Below are positions 26,628 through 35,742 of a stretch of DNA of 64,000 nt, in pieces. Within the stretch, counting starts at the first letter, position 1. Every line of letters begins with the position of its first letter. The stretch is from Carboxylicivirga sediminis (GTDB taxonomy: Bacteria; Bacteroidota; Bacteroidia; Bacteroidales; Marinilabiliaceae), in assembly GCF_018156225.1 (NCBI RefSeq), contig NZ_JAGTAR010000007.1, positions 62,001 through 126,000 of the forward strand. The letters are read 5' to 3'. The notes under the pieces are model-generated. The model worked only from the letters and a program-made list of their open reading frames with translations, made no database searches and was not told where the DNA came from. The position numbers and the translations under genes were made by a program.

Positions 26628-27956
26628 ATGAAGTTACTATATAAATCTCTGGCAGCAGTTGCCATAACAAGTTGTTTATGGGTTTCATCAGCAATGATAA
26701 ACCCGGTTACCGAATCATACGGTAGTGATTTTAATCCCCCAGGAAGCAAGGCCAGTTCGTTTCACGTACCGGCTTACTTATCCGATAACGAGGAGTTTAC
26801 TCAGTTGGAGAAGCAATTGCAGCGTTTTATGCGCCGCGAGGTGTTGGAGGGTGCTTCTGTGGCCGTTGCCAGAGATGGAAAATTGGTATATGCCAAAGGA
26901 TTTGGTTATGCCGATAAAGAGTCAGGAATAGTAGTAGAACCGCATCACCTTTTTAGAATAGCAAGTGTTTCAAAGCTGATTACTGCAGCAGGCATTATGC
27001 GTTTGCAGGAGCAGGGAAGAGTATCGTTAGATGATAAAGTCTTTGGGGCTGATGGTATTTTAAACGACTCCATCTATTTAAATTATCGTGATAAACGGGT
27101 GGAAGATATTACGGTTCGTCATCTGTTGGAACATAGTGGGGGCTGGACTACTCGATGGGGCGATCAGATGTTTATGCCAACTATTGTGGCCAGTTCGCTG
27201 AACAAGTCTTTGCCAGTCAGCAAAAATGATATTATTCGTTTCGTACTTAATAAACGATTACATTTTACCCCTGGAGAATCATCCTACTATTCCAACCTGG
27301 GTTATATGATATTGGGCGAGGTAATCAGTCATGCTTCAGGTATGGATTACGAAAAGTACATACAAACCAACTTACTGTATCCATTGGGTATATTTGATAT
27401 GCGTATTGGAGGAAGTCATTTGCATGAACGTGCCGAGTTAGAGGTGAAGTATTATGAGCCAACCCCTACATTTATGGTGGCTGATCATACAGGTGCTGAG
27501 GGTGAGGTGCTGCGCACCTACGGGGGAAATGATATGTATGCCTTAGGAGCAGCAGGTGGATGGATTGCATCCTCAACTGATCTGATGAAGCTGATGTTGT
27601 CAATTGATGGTTTCGATAGTTATCCTGATTTTCTGAGTGCCGAAAGTATCCAAACGATGGTGGATGATGAAAGTAATAAATATGGTCCACTGGGATGGCG
27701 TCGTATACGCTCCAATACTTGGTTTCGAACAGGAACCCTTGCCGGTACCTCGGCGTTGATGGCCCGACAAGAAAATGGAATTTCATACGTTGTATTATTT
27801 AATACCGGCAGCTGGAAAGGGCCTGCATTAGCCAATGATATTGCCCGTGTAATGGACCGTGGTTTGGATGCAGTTGAAAACTGGCCCGATTATAACCTCT
27901 TTCAAATGGACAATACATGGGCTTCAACACGAAAACGTCCACAGGTTATATATTAA
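26628..27956 (+). CDS. Class C beta-lactamase-family serine hydrolase, exported
   Basis: 442-residue exported protein of the beta-lactamase/D-alanyl-D-alanine carboxypeptidase superfamily. The SxxK motif SVSK lies at residues 113-116 and YSN at residues 221-223, with a later GGW/GTL-type segment. These fit class C-like esterases and peptidases that act on peptidoglycan or D-peptides, but Bacteroidota have many such paralogues and true antibiotic hydrolysis is not implied. ATG 26628 opens directly on the signal peptide, while a TTG 15 bp upstream is less likely. It appears to be a single gene. Confidence 0.85.
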   Translation: MKLLYKSLAAVAITSCLWVSSAMINPVTESYGSDFNPPGSKASSFHVPAYLSDNEEFTQLEKQLQRFMRREVLEGASVAVARDGKLVYAKGFGYADKESGIVVEPHHLFRIASVSKLITAAGIMRLQEQGRVSLDDKVFGADGILNDSIYLNYRDKRVEDITVRHLLEHSGGWTTRWGDQMFMPTIVASSLNKSLPVSKNDIIRFVLNKRLHFTPGESSYYSNLGYMILGEVISHASGMDYEKYIQTNLLYPLGIFDMRIGGSHLHERAELEVKYYEPTPTFMVADHTGAEGEVLRTYGGNDMYALGAAGGWIASSTDLMKLMLSIDGFDSYPDFLSAESIQTMVDDESNKYGPLGWRRIRSNTWFRTGTLAGTSALMARQENGISYVVLFNTGSWKGPALANDIARVMDRGLDAVENWPDYNLFQMDNTWASTRKRPQVIY

Positions 27957-28165
27957 ATTCCTTTATATCAATTCTTAAGGCTTCTTTTGTGGGTTGGGTG
28001 TCTTACTAAAATTCTCTTGGTGTAAACATATGTGCTAATGCCGTGAACATGTTTTGAAGGGGAAACATGCCTGTTATGAACACCGATAAGAGTAATTGAA
28101 CACGCTGCGGTTTTACATGCATCTGTTTTTGGTGAATTTTATGATGAATTAAAATACGCCGAAAC

Positions 28166-30490
28166 ATGAAACAATTGCACATGCTTTTATTTGTTGGATC
28201 CTTACTGTTTTTAGTCGCATGTAACAATAAGGAGGCCGATAAAACACCTTTAATTCCTTTACCCAATAGTATCAATTACCATTCCGATGCTTTTGTTCTG
28301 ACCAATAAGACGGAAATTGTGATTGAGCAAGCGGATTTATTACCGGGCATTGAAGCGTTCAATGAGAGGATTGCCCGACATTGTAAAAATAAACTGAAGA
28401 TTACGGATAATGCCCTTTCAAAGTCTAATATTACCATCAATTTTAATGGGCAGTTACCTGATGAAGGCTATAAACTGGAAGTAGGCAGCGCTGGCGTTAC
28501 AGTTGAATCATCCGGTGCGAAAGGGGTCTATTATGCGCTCCAAACATTCCTTCAAATGTGCCCTGAATTATTAGTTGATGGAGAAAAGAACCAGTTTAGT
28601 TATGCCGTAAAAGGCGCTAGTATTGAGGATAGCCCCCAGTTTGCCTGGCGTGGAATGATGCTCGATGTATCGCGCCATTTTTTCACCAAAGAGGAGGTGA
28701 TGGAGCTGATCGATTATCTGGCATTCCATAAAATAAATGTATTTCATTGGCACCTGGTGGATGATCAAGGCTGGCGAATCGAAATTAAGAAATATCCGAA
28801 GCTGACAGAAGTGGGTGCCTGGCGCGTAGACCGTGAACATTTGCCCTGGAATGCCCGTCCGGCTATGCAAGCTGGTGAGAAAGCCACTTACGGAGGTTAT
28901 TATACACAGGAAGATATCAAAGAAGTAGTTGCATACGCACAAAAGCGGTTTATTACAGTTGTGCCTGAGATAGAGATGCCGGGACACACAACCTCGTCGT
29001 TGGCCGCTTATCCCGAATATTCATGCACAGGAGGACCCTTTAATGTAGTACCTGGAGGCTTATGGCCTATTACTGATATTTATTGTGCCGGTAAGGATGA
29101 AACCTTTCTGTTTATTGAAGACATCTTAACCGAAGTTATGGAGCTGTTCCCATCAAAATACATCCATATTGGCGGTGATGAAGCCAATAAAGCTGAATGG
29201 GAAAAATGCGCTAAATGTCAGGCTCGAATTAAAAGTGAAAAGCTGGCCGATGAGCATGCTTTACAAAGCTATTTCATTAAGCGGGTGGAGAAGTTCCTAA
29301 TGGCCAACGACAGAGTTTTAATTGGTTGGGATGAGATTTTAGAAGGAGGATTAGCTCCGAATGCAACAGTAATGAGCTGGAGAGGTTTTCATGGTGGCAT
29401 TGAGGCGGCTCAAAGCGGTCATGATGTTGTTATGACGCCAACTTCGCATTGTTACTTTGATTATTATCAGGGGCCAATGGATACAGAGCCTGTAGCTTTC
29501 AATGGCTACATTCCTTTAGAAAAAGTGTACCAGTTTAATCCTGTTCCGGCAGAATTGAGTGCTGAAAGCGCCAAACATATTTTGGGTGGACAAGGTAATT
29601 TATGGACAGAGCATGTGCCCACAAAAGAACATATGCAGTACATGACATTTCCACGCATGGCTGCTATGGCTGAAGCGCTTTGGACAAACGCCGAAACGCG
29701 TAACTGGAATGATTTTACAACACGTATTGGGCAAATAACACAAAGCTATGATGTCATGGGCTTAAACTATGCCAAAAGTATGTATACTGTACAATTCGAA
29801 AGTGTGTTTAATGCCAGGAATAAAACTATTGCGCTTGAGCTGAATACAGAAATTTCGGAGGCAGATATATATTATACACTGGATGGTACACCACCAGATC
29901 TCACAGCAATTCATTACTCAGGTGCCATTGATATTGACTCATCGGTTGAGGTGGTGGCTGCTTCATTCATTAATGGAAAGCAGGCCGGAAAGGATGCCCG
30001 TGTGAACTTTAGTTTGCATCTCGCTACGGCAAAGCCATTGAAGTATGAAAAGCAACCAAGTGATAATTATCCCGGTCTTACTGATATAACCTTAGTTAAT
30101 AGCCTGCGTGGTAGCCGAAATTTTAATGACGGCAACTGGCAAGGTTTTGAAGGAAACGATTTGGATGTAGTTATCGATTTAAATAAGGTTGAGGATTTAA
30201 CGAAGGTGACTGTTGGTTGTCTGCACCAGACTGGCTCATGGATATTCTTACCACAGCAGGTGAAGGTACAAACATCGCTTGATGGTGAGCTTTTTGCGGA
30301 AGCAGGAGCAACCATTAATAACATTCCACTGCAGAGTGAAGATCAGATGATGGATTTTACGGTGGATATCTCAGGTACAACTGCCCGGTATGTAAAAGTG
30401 ACTGTGGTTAATCAGGGTATGCTGCCTCCATGGCATGGAGCCGCTGGTAGTAAAGCCTGGTTGTTTGTTGATGAAATAATTGTAGAGTAG
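28166..30490 (+). CDS. GH20 beta-N-acetylhexosaminidase lipoprotein with C-terminal CBM-like domains
   Basis: Exo-beta-N-acetylhexosaminidase removing terminal GlcNAc or GalNAc from glycoproteins or glycolipids. Order: lipoprotein signal (FLVACNN), GH20b N-terminal domain (about 28-150), the catalytic TIM barrel (about 150-500), a CHB_HEX_C-like Ig domain (about 555-625) and an F5/8C discoidin-like domain (about 640-774). The catalytic pair in HIGGDE is Asp338-Glu339, the substrate-assisted pair of the family. The length of 774 is typical of multidomain Bacteroidota enzymes. It complements the PNGase F and second GH20 further along. Confidence 0.93.
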   Translation: MKQLHMLLFVGSLLFLVACNNKEADKTPLIPLPNSINYHSDAFVLTNKTEIVIEQADLLPGIEAFNERIARHCKNKLKITDNALSKSNITINFNGQLPDEGYKLEVGSAGVTVESSGAKGVYYALQTFLQMCPELLVDGEKNQFSYAVKGASIEDSPQFAWRGMMLDVSRHFFTKEEVMELIDYLAFHKINVFHWHLVDDQGWRIEIKKYPKLTEVGAWRVDREHLPWNARPAMQAGEKATYGGYYTQEDIKEVVAYAQKRFITVVPEIEMPGHTTSSLAAYPEYSCTGGPFNVVPGGLWPITDIYCAGKDETFLFIEDILTEVMELFPSKYIHIGGDEANKAEWEKCAKCQARIKSEKLADEHALQSYFIKRVEKFLMANDRVLIGWDEILEGGLAPNATVMSWRGFHGGIEAAQSGHDVVMTPTSHCYFDYYQGPMDTEPVAFNGYIPLEKVYQFNPVPAELSAESAKHILGGQGNLWTEHVPTKEHMQYMTFPRMAAMAEALWTNAETRNWNDFTTRIGQITQSYDVMGLNYAKSMYTVQFESVFNARNKTIALELNTEISEADIYYTLDGTPPDLTAIHYSGAIDIDSSVEVVAASFINGKQAGKDARVNFSLHLATAKPLKYEKQPSDNYPGLTDITLVNSLRGSRNFNDGNWQGFEGNDLDVVIDLNKVEDLTKVTVGCLHQTGSWIFLPQQVKVQTSLDGELFAEAGATINNIPLQSEDQMMDFTVDISGTTARYVKVTVVNQGMLPPWHGAAGSKAWLFVDEIIVE

Positions 30491-30520
30491 GTTTAGGTTA
30501 ATAATGTAGTGATTAGAAGC

Positions 30521-30552
30521 AAAGGGTGGATATCTTCGGGTATCTGCCCTTT
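30521..30552 (+). terminator. Hairpin terminator after the GH20 gene
   Basis: AAAGGG-TG-GATA pairs with TATC-TG-CCCTTT across an 8-base loop, 30 bp past the stop, followed by a weak CAATTTT. Confidence 0.5.
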
Positions 30553-30685
30553 CAATTTTGCATCTGGGTTTTTGAATTGCTAATCTATTGTTCCAATGCT
30601 CAATTAGTGTTTTGGGAAGCATGTTGCAATGGTTGGCCTAACGGCCGAATTATATTGAAATGCGGAGTTACTAGAAGCAAAGAGA

Positions 30686-30707
30686 AGCCCCATCTGATGA
30701 TGAGGCT
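30686..30707 (-). terminator. Hairpin terminator of the PepSY/OB-fold operon
   Basis: On the minus strand AGCC-TCATC pairs with GATG-GGGCT, followed by TCTCTTT, 11 bp past the PepSY gene stop. Confidence 0.5.
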
Positions 30708-30718
30708 AATGTATATTG

Positions 30719-31267
30719 CTATAGCATAAATATATAGATGATTGGTATGGCCAGTCCCAGCAGCAGGTAGTATTTACCTCGCCCGGCCAGTCCTTTCGGT
30801 CCTTTCACCATGAACAGCCCAGAAATTGCGAAGAATATCAACGTAAAGGCAAAGATATCGCCCATAATGGTCCAGCCACCTACTTTATTGTAATGCAATT
30901 TGTTAATGAAATAAATAAAAGGCTTTTTGCGGTGCTGCTCATACACCACCTCACCATTGTGACTTTGGTAAACGCCAATCCCACCATCGAGCATTAGCCG
31001 GTAATGCTCAGTGTCAATAGGCAGAATGCGTTTTAGGGCAGGCAAGTCAGTCTGCAATGTCCATGCCGTTTCTACCTGTGTCTTTGATAAGCCAGCCGGC
31101 AGCATTAGTGTTCCTTCTATGGTTTCATAGGCTGGGTCTTTGCCATCCATATGATTGAGCACATAACCTGAAATTCCATATATAATAGTAATGCCAACCA
31201 TTACATAGCCTAAGTCGCGGTGGATGATGCGAAGCCATTTTCTAACAGCTTTATTCGACCACTTCAT
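30719..31267 (-). CDS. PepSY-associated TM protein
   Basis: 182 residues with the PepSY_TM pattern. A cytoplasmic N-terminus with the WLRIIHRDLGYVM motif precedes the first helix (about 20-40), followed by a periplasmic PepSY-like loop (about 45-125) and two further helices (about 130-180). The family is linked to iron reduction and flavin or heme-related electron transfer, though the substrate is unknown. It begins 17 bp inside the upstream lipoprotein gene, so the two are translationally coupled. Confidence 0.75.
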   Translation of the reverse strand: MKWSNKAVRKWLRIIHRDLGYVMVGITIIYGISGYVLNHMDGKDPAYETIEGTLMLPAGLSKTQVETAWTLQTDLPALKRILPIDTEHYRLMLDGGIGVYQSHNGEVVYEQHRKKPFIYFINKLHYNKVGGWTIMGDIFAFTLIFFAISGLFMVKGPKGLAGRGKYYLLLGLAIPIIYIFML

Positions 31268-31775
31268 AGTTCAATCCTTCAATAAAGTATATCGAATAAT
31301 GGTCTTTATTATTTGCTTTCATCCAGCTACGCATATCATTAATGTTATTGATCTCTGTAGCACAGCTTTCGGCCGATCCGTCTTCCTTCACCTTTTCATT
31401 AACTTCATGCTCCATCTGGTCAATATACTCTTTAGATAGGCGACGCTCTTTAAGAACACCTTCCACTTCGATGGTGTTGCCAACCAGTTCGCGATTAAAG
31501 CCAGTAATCTTTCCGCCTGCCTCTATGCGAATGGTAAATTGTTCATTGTCGCCTACCAAGAAGCAACGTTTGCCCGAGTGTTTACAGGTATGTGTTACAT
31601 GGCCTTTCACTTTAATGGTTTTCTCTACTAGGTTGTCGGCTTGAGCAAGCAGGTTATCAACAGATACTGATTTAAGTTGTTGTGTTTCGTTTTGAGTTTC
31701 GGTGGTTTTCTTAGCTGGTCCGTTGCAGGCCATCAGGCTAAAGACGGCAACGGCTGCCAATAATAAATGTTTCAT
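31251..31775 (-). CDS. OB-fold lipoprotein
   Basis: 174-residue lipoprotein (SLMACNG). The central part, about residues 40-110, has OB-fold character (KTIKVKGHVTHTCKHSGKRC ... VGNTIEVEGVLKER) with two cysteines in TCKHSGKRC. That motif could bind a metal or a redox cofactor. The C-terminal third is charged and helical. The gene overlaps the PepSY protein downstream by 17 bp, so both probably act in the same inner-membrane or periplasmic process. No specific function is recognised. Confidence 0.6.
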   Translation of the reverse strand: MKHLLLAAVAVFSLMACNGPAKKTTETQNETQQLKSVSVDNLLAQADNLVEKTIKVKGHVTHTCKHSGKRCFLVGDNEQFTIRIEAGGKITGFNRELVGNTIEVEGVLKERRLSKEYIDQMEHEVNEKVKEDGSAESCATEINNINDMRSWMKANNKDHYSIYFIEGLNYEVVE

Positions 31776-32120
31776 GTTACGATTAATTTTAGTTTGTTGA
31801 TGGTCTGTAAAAAATAGTTATCGATGATAAAGCTACATATTTCGCTTTAATAAGAATTGGAAATACTTAATTATTTATTTGGATTACCCTGGGTTTAACA
31901 TCGCATTAACAAGTTTGAGCAGTTAATTGCGGATCGTAAGTTTTTAAAGAGTTGTGTCACCCAAAACGCGTGTATTAGTGTCTTTAAGATAAATATGATT
32001 TTTAACCAAAATCATTATAAGAGATTTTAACAAGATATTTTGGTCGTATATTTGTTACATCCTATTTACACTAACGTATAAGTTGAAGATAATACGGTTT
32101 CATATTAAAAACAGTAATCA
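31776..32120 (+). other. Divergent intergenic region, 345 bp
   Basis: No ORF of note. It must hold the promoters for the minus-strand lipoprotein and the plus-strand nDsbD-like gene; a TATATTTG element is listed separately. AT-rich, and no RNA structure was recognised. Confidence 0.4.
32047..32054 (+). promoter_or_regulatory. Putative -7 element for the nDsbD-like gene
   Basis: TATATTTG fits TAnnTTTG, 66 bp upstream of the start. No TTG box at the expected distance is evident. Confidence 0.3.
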
Positions 32121-32579
32121 ATGATGAAAAGAAACATTTTTGCCTTAATGGTACTCCTTATTTTTGGAGCAATAGGGGTGAGTGCGCAGGTGAAAGAGCC
32201 TGTAAAATGGAAGTTTGAGATTAAAGAGGTTAACCAGTACGAAATACAGGTAGTGGCGCATGCTACTATTGAAGATGGCTGGAAAACCTACGGCGTAAAT
32301 GTACCAGAAGGCGGTCCTGTAGCCACAGAGTTTACTTTTGAAGGCATGGAGAATGCCAAAGAAATTAAAAAGCCCGTAGAAGTGACTAAGCCAACTGTAA
32401 AGCACGATGAAGTGTTTGATATGGAGGTGCCATTTTTTAAGCACGAAGCAACCATTACGCATAATGTGCGCATTACAAAGCGTCCGGCAACTGTTAAAGG
32501 CTATCTGACTTTTATGTGTTGTGATAATGAGACGTGTCTGCCACCAACTGATGTAGAATTTGAATTCCAGGTGAAGTAA
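32121..32579 (+). CDS. Stand-alone nDsbD-like (DsbD N-terminal) periplasmic domain
   Basis: 152-residue exported protein (signal ending near VSAQ) that matches only the N-terminal Ig-like domain of thiol:disulfide interchange protein DsbD. The paired cysteines in the FMCCDNETCLPP segment near residues 132-138 correspond to the nDsbD redox site. No membrane domain or C-terminal thioredoxin domain follows, so reducing power would have to come from a separate CcdA/DsbD. It has its own promoter motif and a strong terminator. Confidence 0.8.
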   Translation: MMKRNIFALMVLLIFGAIGVSAQVKEPVKWKFEIKEVNQYEIQVVAHATIEDGWKTYGVNVPEGGPVATEFTFEGMENAKEIKKPVEVTKPTVKHDEVFDMEVPFFKHEATITHNVRITKRPATVKGYLTFMCCDNETCLPPTDVEFEFQVK

Positions 32580-32600
32580 ATACATCTAAAAAACAATAAA

Positions 32601-32623
32601 AAATCCCGCATTTTGCGGGATTT
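32601..32623. terminator. Bidirectional rho-independent terminator
   Basis: AAATCCCGCA / TGCGGGATTT, a perfect 10-bp stem with a TTT loop, flanked by A- and T-runs. It serves both convergent genes. Confidence 0.88.
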
Positions 32624-32648
32624 TTTATTGTGGCACGTATTCAATTAT

Positions 32649-33410
32649 TTATTTAAGCGTGATAATGGCCAAATCATAATGGTTTTTCAGTTCTCGCTCA
32701 GATAGTTTCATGCTCAATAGCTCTCTTCTTTTTTCGAGCATATTAATCATCTCTTTGTGCATACCCAGTTGTTCGTAGTTGCGTGCTTTCCAAAAGGCAA
32801 TTGTTGGATCGTTAGGCATGTAAACAGTAGCTGCATTCAGTTGGTTAATAGAACTGTTGAACTGACGCTGCGATTTACGAACTTTTTTCTTGTTCGCAAG
32901 AAGCTGATTACTTTCGATATACATGCCTTTTTTGAATCGTTTAACAGCCACCAAATAATGGTCTCGTGCTATTTGTTCAAATGATTCATTGTCAGGATTG
33001 TCAAACCGCACATACACTCTCTTTTCCATTGGTGATGGTTGACCATTTACTTCACCTGGTCGCCACATGCCTTCTGTTTCTTTAATACATTCAATAACAG
33101 CTTGTTCTAAAGTGTAGTTTACGCGATTGGCAACCGTAAAGTTAGATAATGTACCGTTAGAGTTAACTGTAAACTCTATGGCTACGGTACCTTCTGGTAG
33201 CATGCCATTAGCAGGTACTTCTATGTCCAAATGCTCCTGAAGGTAGCAGCAGATGGGCGACTGCTTTACTTCTTCTTTCACCTCAGGTTCTATACCAGCA
33301 AATTTTGGTGGTACAACCTGTTGGTCACTCAACATGATGTTTCTTTCTTCCTGTGCAACTAAGCCAAGAACAAAAAAACACATGGCAATTGTTAACAATG
33401 TCTTTTTCAT
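32649..33410 (-). CDS. TonB C-terminal-like domain protein with TPR-like tail
   Basis: 253 residues, with a signal peptide (ending near LVAQ) instead of the TonB membrane anchor. The middle, about residues 50-140, matches the TonB C-terminal fold (EGTVAIEFTVNSNGTLSNF ... GMWRPGEVNGQP). The C-terminal part has two helical TPR-like repeats. Proteins of this build are common in Bacteroidota and are not energy transducers; protein binding in the periplasm is a fair guess. ATG 33410 is chosen because the signal peptide starts there. Confidence 0.65.
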   Translation of the reverse strand: MKKTLLTIAMCFFVLGLVAQEERNIMLSDQQVVPPKFAGIEPEVKEEVKQSPICCYLQEHLDIEVPANGMLPEGTVAIEFTVNSNGTLSNFTVANRVNYTLEQAVIECIKETEGMWRPGEVNGQPSPMEKRVYVRFDNPDNESFEQIARDHYLVAVKRFKKGMYIESNQLLANKKKVRKSQRQFNSSINQLNAATVYMPNDPTIAFWKARNYEQLGMHKEMINMLEKRRELLSMKLSERELKNHYDLAIITLK

Positions 33411-33652
33411 GGCTTGTAGATTAAATGAGTAATTGATTGAAAAGCAACAGTAATCAAATAGACCGAAGAACGTTTTACTGTTAGATTCAATATGCAAATT
33501 ACAACCATATTGGTGTGTTAACTGAACTGTGAAGTTGCAGGTTATTGTAACATCAGGAGTAGATATGTTTCAGTTATTGTAATTTAGTAGCACGTCACCT
33601 TTAGGCCTGCACTTTTATTGTAATATTGTGGAATAAATGTGTATTCGTGTTA

Positions 33653-35593
33653 CTATTTTGTATACGGAAGTTTCATTTTTTGTAACAGATGTATATATCG
33701 AACATCATCTTTAATGTCTTTACTATGGGGGTAAAAGTTAAGATAGGTAATGGGATATGTTTTATCATCAATGGCTTCATTCAGATATTTAAAGGCATCG
33801 TCTTTAAAGCCTAAGCTAGAAGCCATCATGCCTCTATAGCACGAATTTATAGGTTGAGTTTGGGCTAAAGCTTCATAGTGTTGCCATATTTCCAAAGCCT
33901 TTTCTCGCTGCCCGCTTTCAATGTAGCAAAAGGCACGTTGGGCATCCCAATACATACCTTTAGGCAAGCGCTCGTGATAGGCAATTGCCTGAAGGTACTT
34001 TTTTTGGTAAAGGCAACACCTGCCCAGTATCAGTTGACCATAGGCGGCGTTGGCATTTAAGTCCAAAGCACGGCGGGCAGATTGTTCAGCTTTGTCAAAT
34101 TGATGGTTGTGGACATATATTAGTCCCAGCCAGGCATGAAAGGAAGCGGAAAGAGGATCAAGTATAGTTGCCTGGTATGCATGTTCAATGGCTTTCTTAT
34201 TGTTATTGAAGAGTACGTAATACCACGCATAATGAGCATGAGCTACAGCATTATTAGGATTGACATCAAGTGCACTTTCGAATGATGATGCAGCAAGCGA
34301 CCAGTTCCAATCCTGATAAAGAATCAACAAAGATAGAGCAGTGTATGATTCGTCAAGAGTCGGATCGAGTTTAATGGCTTTATTGGCAGCATTAAAAGCC
34401 TTTAAAAACGCTGAATGAGCATCAAGCTGGCCATGGCCCATAGTGGCATAGCCAAGTGCCATACCGGCATAAGCAAATGCATCACCAGGATCTTTTTCAA
34501 TGGCTTCTTCCAGGTAGGTGATACCTTCTTCAAAATCTGCAGTGTTGCCCTGATGCAATAAATACATTCCTCTAAGGTAAGCTTTGTAAAGTTCCGGATT
34601 AACAATTTGGGTGTTTTGCATTTGCTTGTATTCCTTATTGGAGATGTTAGCTCTTATTTTTTTAGCTATAGCTTGTGCAACCTTCGATTGTATGCTCAGT
34701 ATATTGGCTAAACTATCATGAAAGTCTAATGTCATCAAGTGTTCTTCTTTACGGCCAACTTTTATGACTTGAATAAGCAGGTGAATGCTATCGCCAGCTG
34801 ATAGTATTGAGCCTTCAATGATAGTGTTAACATCCAGTTCTTCAGCGATGTCTTTAATTAACATATCGCTGTCTTCATAGCGTAGTGTAGATCTGCGTGA
34901 GATGACTCTTAGTGCCGATATCTGGCCTAGTTCACCAATTAATGCGTTGTGTATACCGTCTATAATATAATCATTTTCAGCTGAACCTGTCAGGTTTTCA
35001 AGTGGTAAAACAGCTATAGACTTAGGTGTAGCTAATAATGCTGTAAGAGAGAATAATAAGATAAAACCGATACCTGCCAATGCAATAATCGTAGCTATAA
35101 ATTTAACTCTAGTTTTAGTTAATAAGAGGTGAATTCTAGTATTGGCAGTTGTTTGTTCAAATCGTTTGACCTGATCTTCGGCTTGAGCTTCTTTTTTGAT
35201 CTCGCCTGGTGATATATGGTAATAGCTTTTAAAAACTTTATTAAAGTAGCTGGGGCTTTTAAAGCCTACGCGGTAGGCTGTTTCTGAGACTGTTGCAACG
35301 TTGTGTTCCAATAAATCTCTAGCCCGGCTTAAACGCACATGTGAAATTGTTTCACTTGCACTCTTACCTGTTAATTTGGTTAGTTTTCGATGTAACATTG
35401 AACGACTCAATCCTACCTGGCAGGCCAATTCTTCTACCGAAAAATTCTCATTGTCAATGTTCTGTTCAATGATATCCTGAACTTTGCTAATGAATTGATC
35501 ATCCATAGATTGATGTTCTTCCATGGCAGTAGTTGTGAATAGTGATGATTGAATGTTCGCAATAGGTAAAGATACGACCTCATGGCAGACCAT
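33653..35593 (-). CDS. Membrane-anchored AraC-type regulator with TolB-N/FlgO-like and TPR domains
   Basis: 646 residues. An N-terminal AraC helix-turn-helix pair (about 30-140: SVEELACQVGLSRSMLHRKL and AYRVGFKSPSYFNKVFK) is joined by one membrane helix (about 165-190) to a domain like the TolB-N/FlgO adenylate-cyclase-associated fold (about 193-315, SIAVLPLENLTG). At least seven TPRs follow to the end. The topology puts the DNA-binding part in the cytoplasm and the TPR part outside the membrane. It looks like a one-component membrane-bound sensor-regulator. Start codons at 35524 and 35506 are alternatives. Confidence 0.85.
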   Translation of the reverse strand: MVCHEVVSLPIANIQSSLFTTTAMEEHQSMDDQFISKVQDIIEQNIDNENFSVEELACQVGLSRSMLHRKLTKLTGKSASETISHVRLSRARDLLEHNVATVSETAYRVGFKSPSYFNKVFKSYYHISPGEIKKEAQAEDQVKRFEQTTANTRIHLLLTKTRVKFIATIIALAGIGFILLFSLTALLATPKSIAVLPLENLTGSAENDYIIDGIHNALIGELGQISALRVISRRSTLRYEDSDMLIKDIAEELDVNTIIEGSILSAGDSIHLLIQVIKVGRKEEHLMTLDFHDSLANILSIQSKVAQAIAKKIRANISNKEYKQMQNTQIVNPELYKAYLRGMYLLHQGNTADFEEGITYLEEAIEKDPGDAFAYAGMALGYATMGHGQLDAHSAFLKAFNAANKAIKLDPTLDESYTALSLLILYQDWNWSLAASSFESALDVNPNNAVAHAHYAWYYVLFNNNKKAIEHAYQATILDPLSASFHAWLGLIYVHNHQFDKAEQSARRALDLNANAAYGQLILGRCCLYQKKYLQAIAYHERLPKGMYWDAQRAFCYIESGQREKALEIWQHYEALAQTQPINSCYRGMMASSLGFKDDAFKYLNEAIDDKTYPITYLNFYPHSKDIKDDVRYIHLLQKMKLPYTK

Positions 35594-35716
35594 GACAAGA
35601 GCGATACTGTATAATTTGATGAGTACTAAATAATGCTTGCAGTCCTTTATTATTAGGGTTTTGACTTTCTTTCAGAATATTAACATTTGTCGTGGCATCA
35701 GCTGATTTATTCAATT

Positions 35717-35724
35717 TATATTTG
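35717..35724 (+). promoter_or_regulatory. Putative -7 element for the Cof phosphatase
   Basis: TATATTTG fits TAnnTTTG, 18 bp before the ATG. TTTG at 35686-35689 is 27 bp upstream, longer than the usual spacing. Confidence 0.35.
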
Positions 35725-35742
35725 CTGGAAAATTTATAGGCG

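Noticed and set aside
26628-27956. Antibiotic-resistance beta-lactamase
   Set aside because: The SxxK and YxN motifs fit the wide class C esterase/peptidase superfamily. Nothing shows antibiotic hydrolysis.
32649-33410. Energy-transducing TonB
   Set aside because: It has the TonB C-terminal fold but a cleavable signal instead of the membrane anchor and no proline-rich linker.
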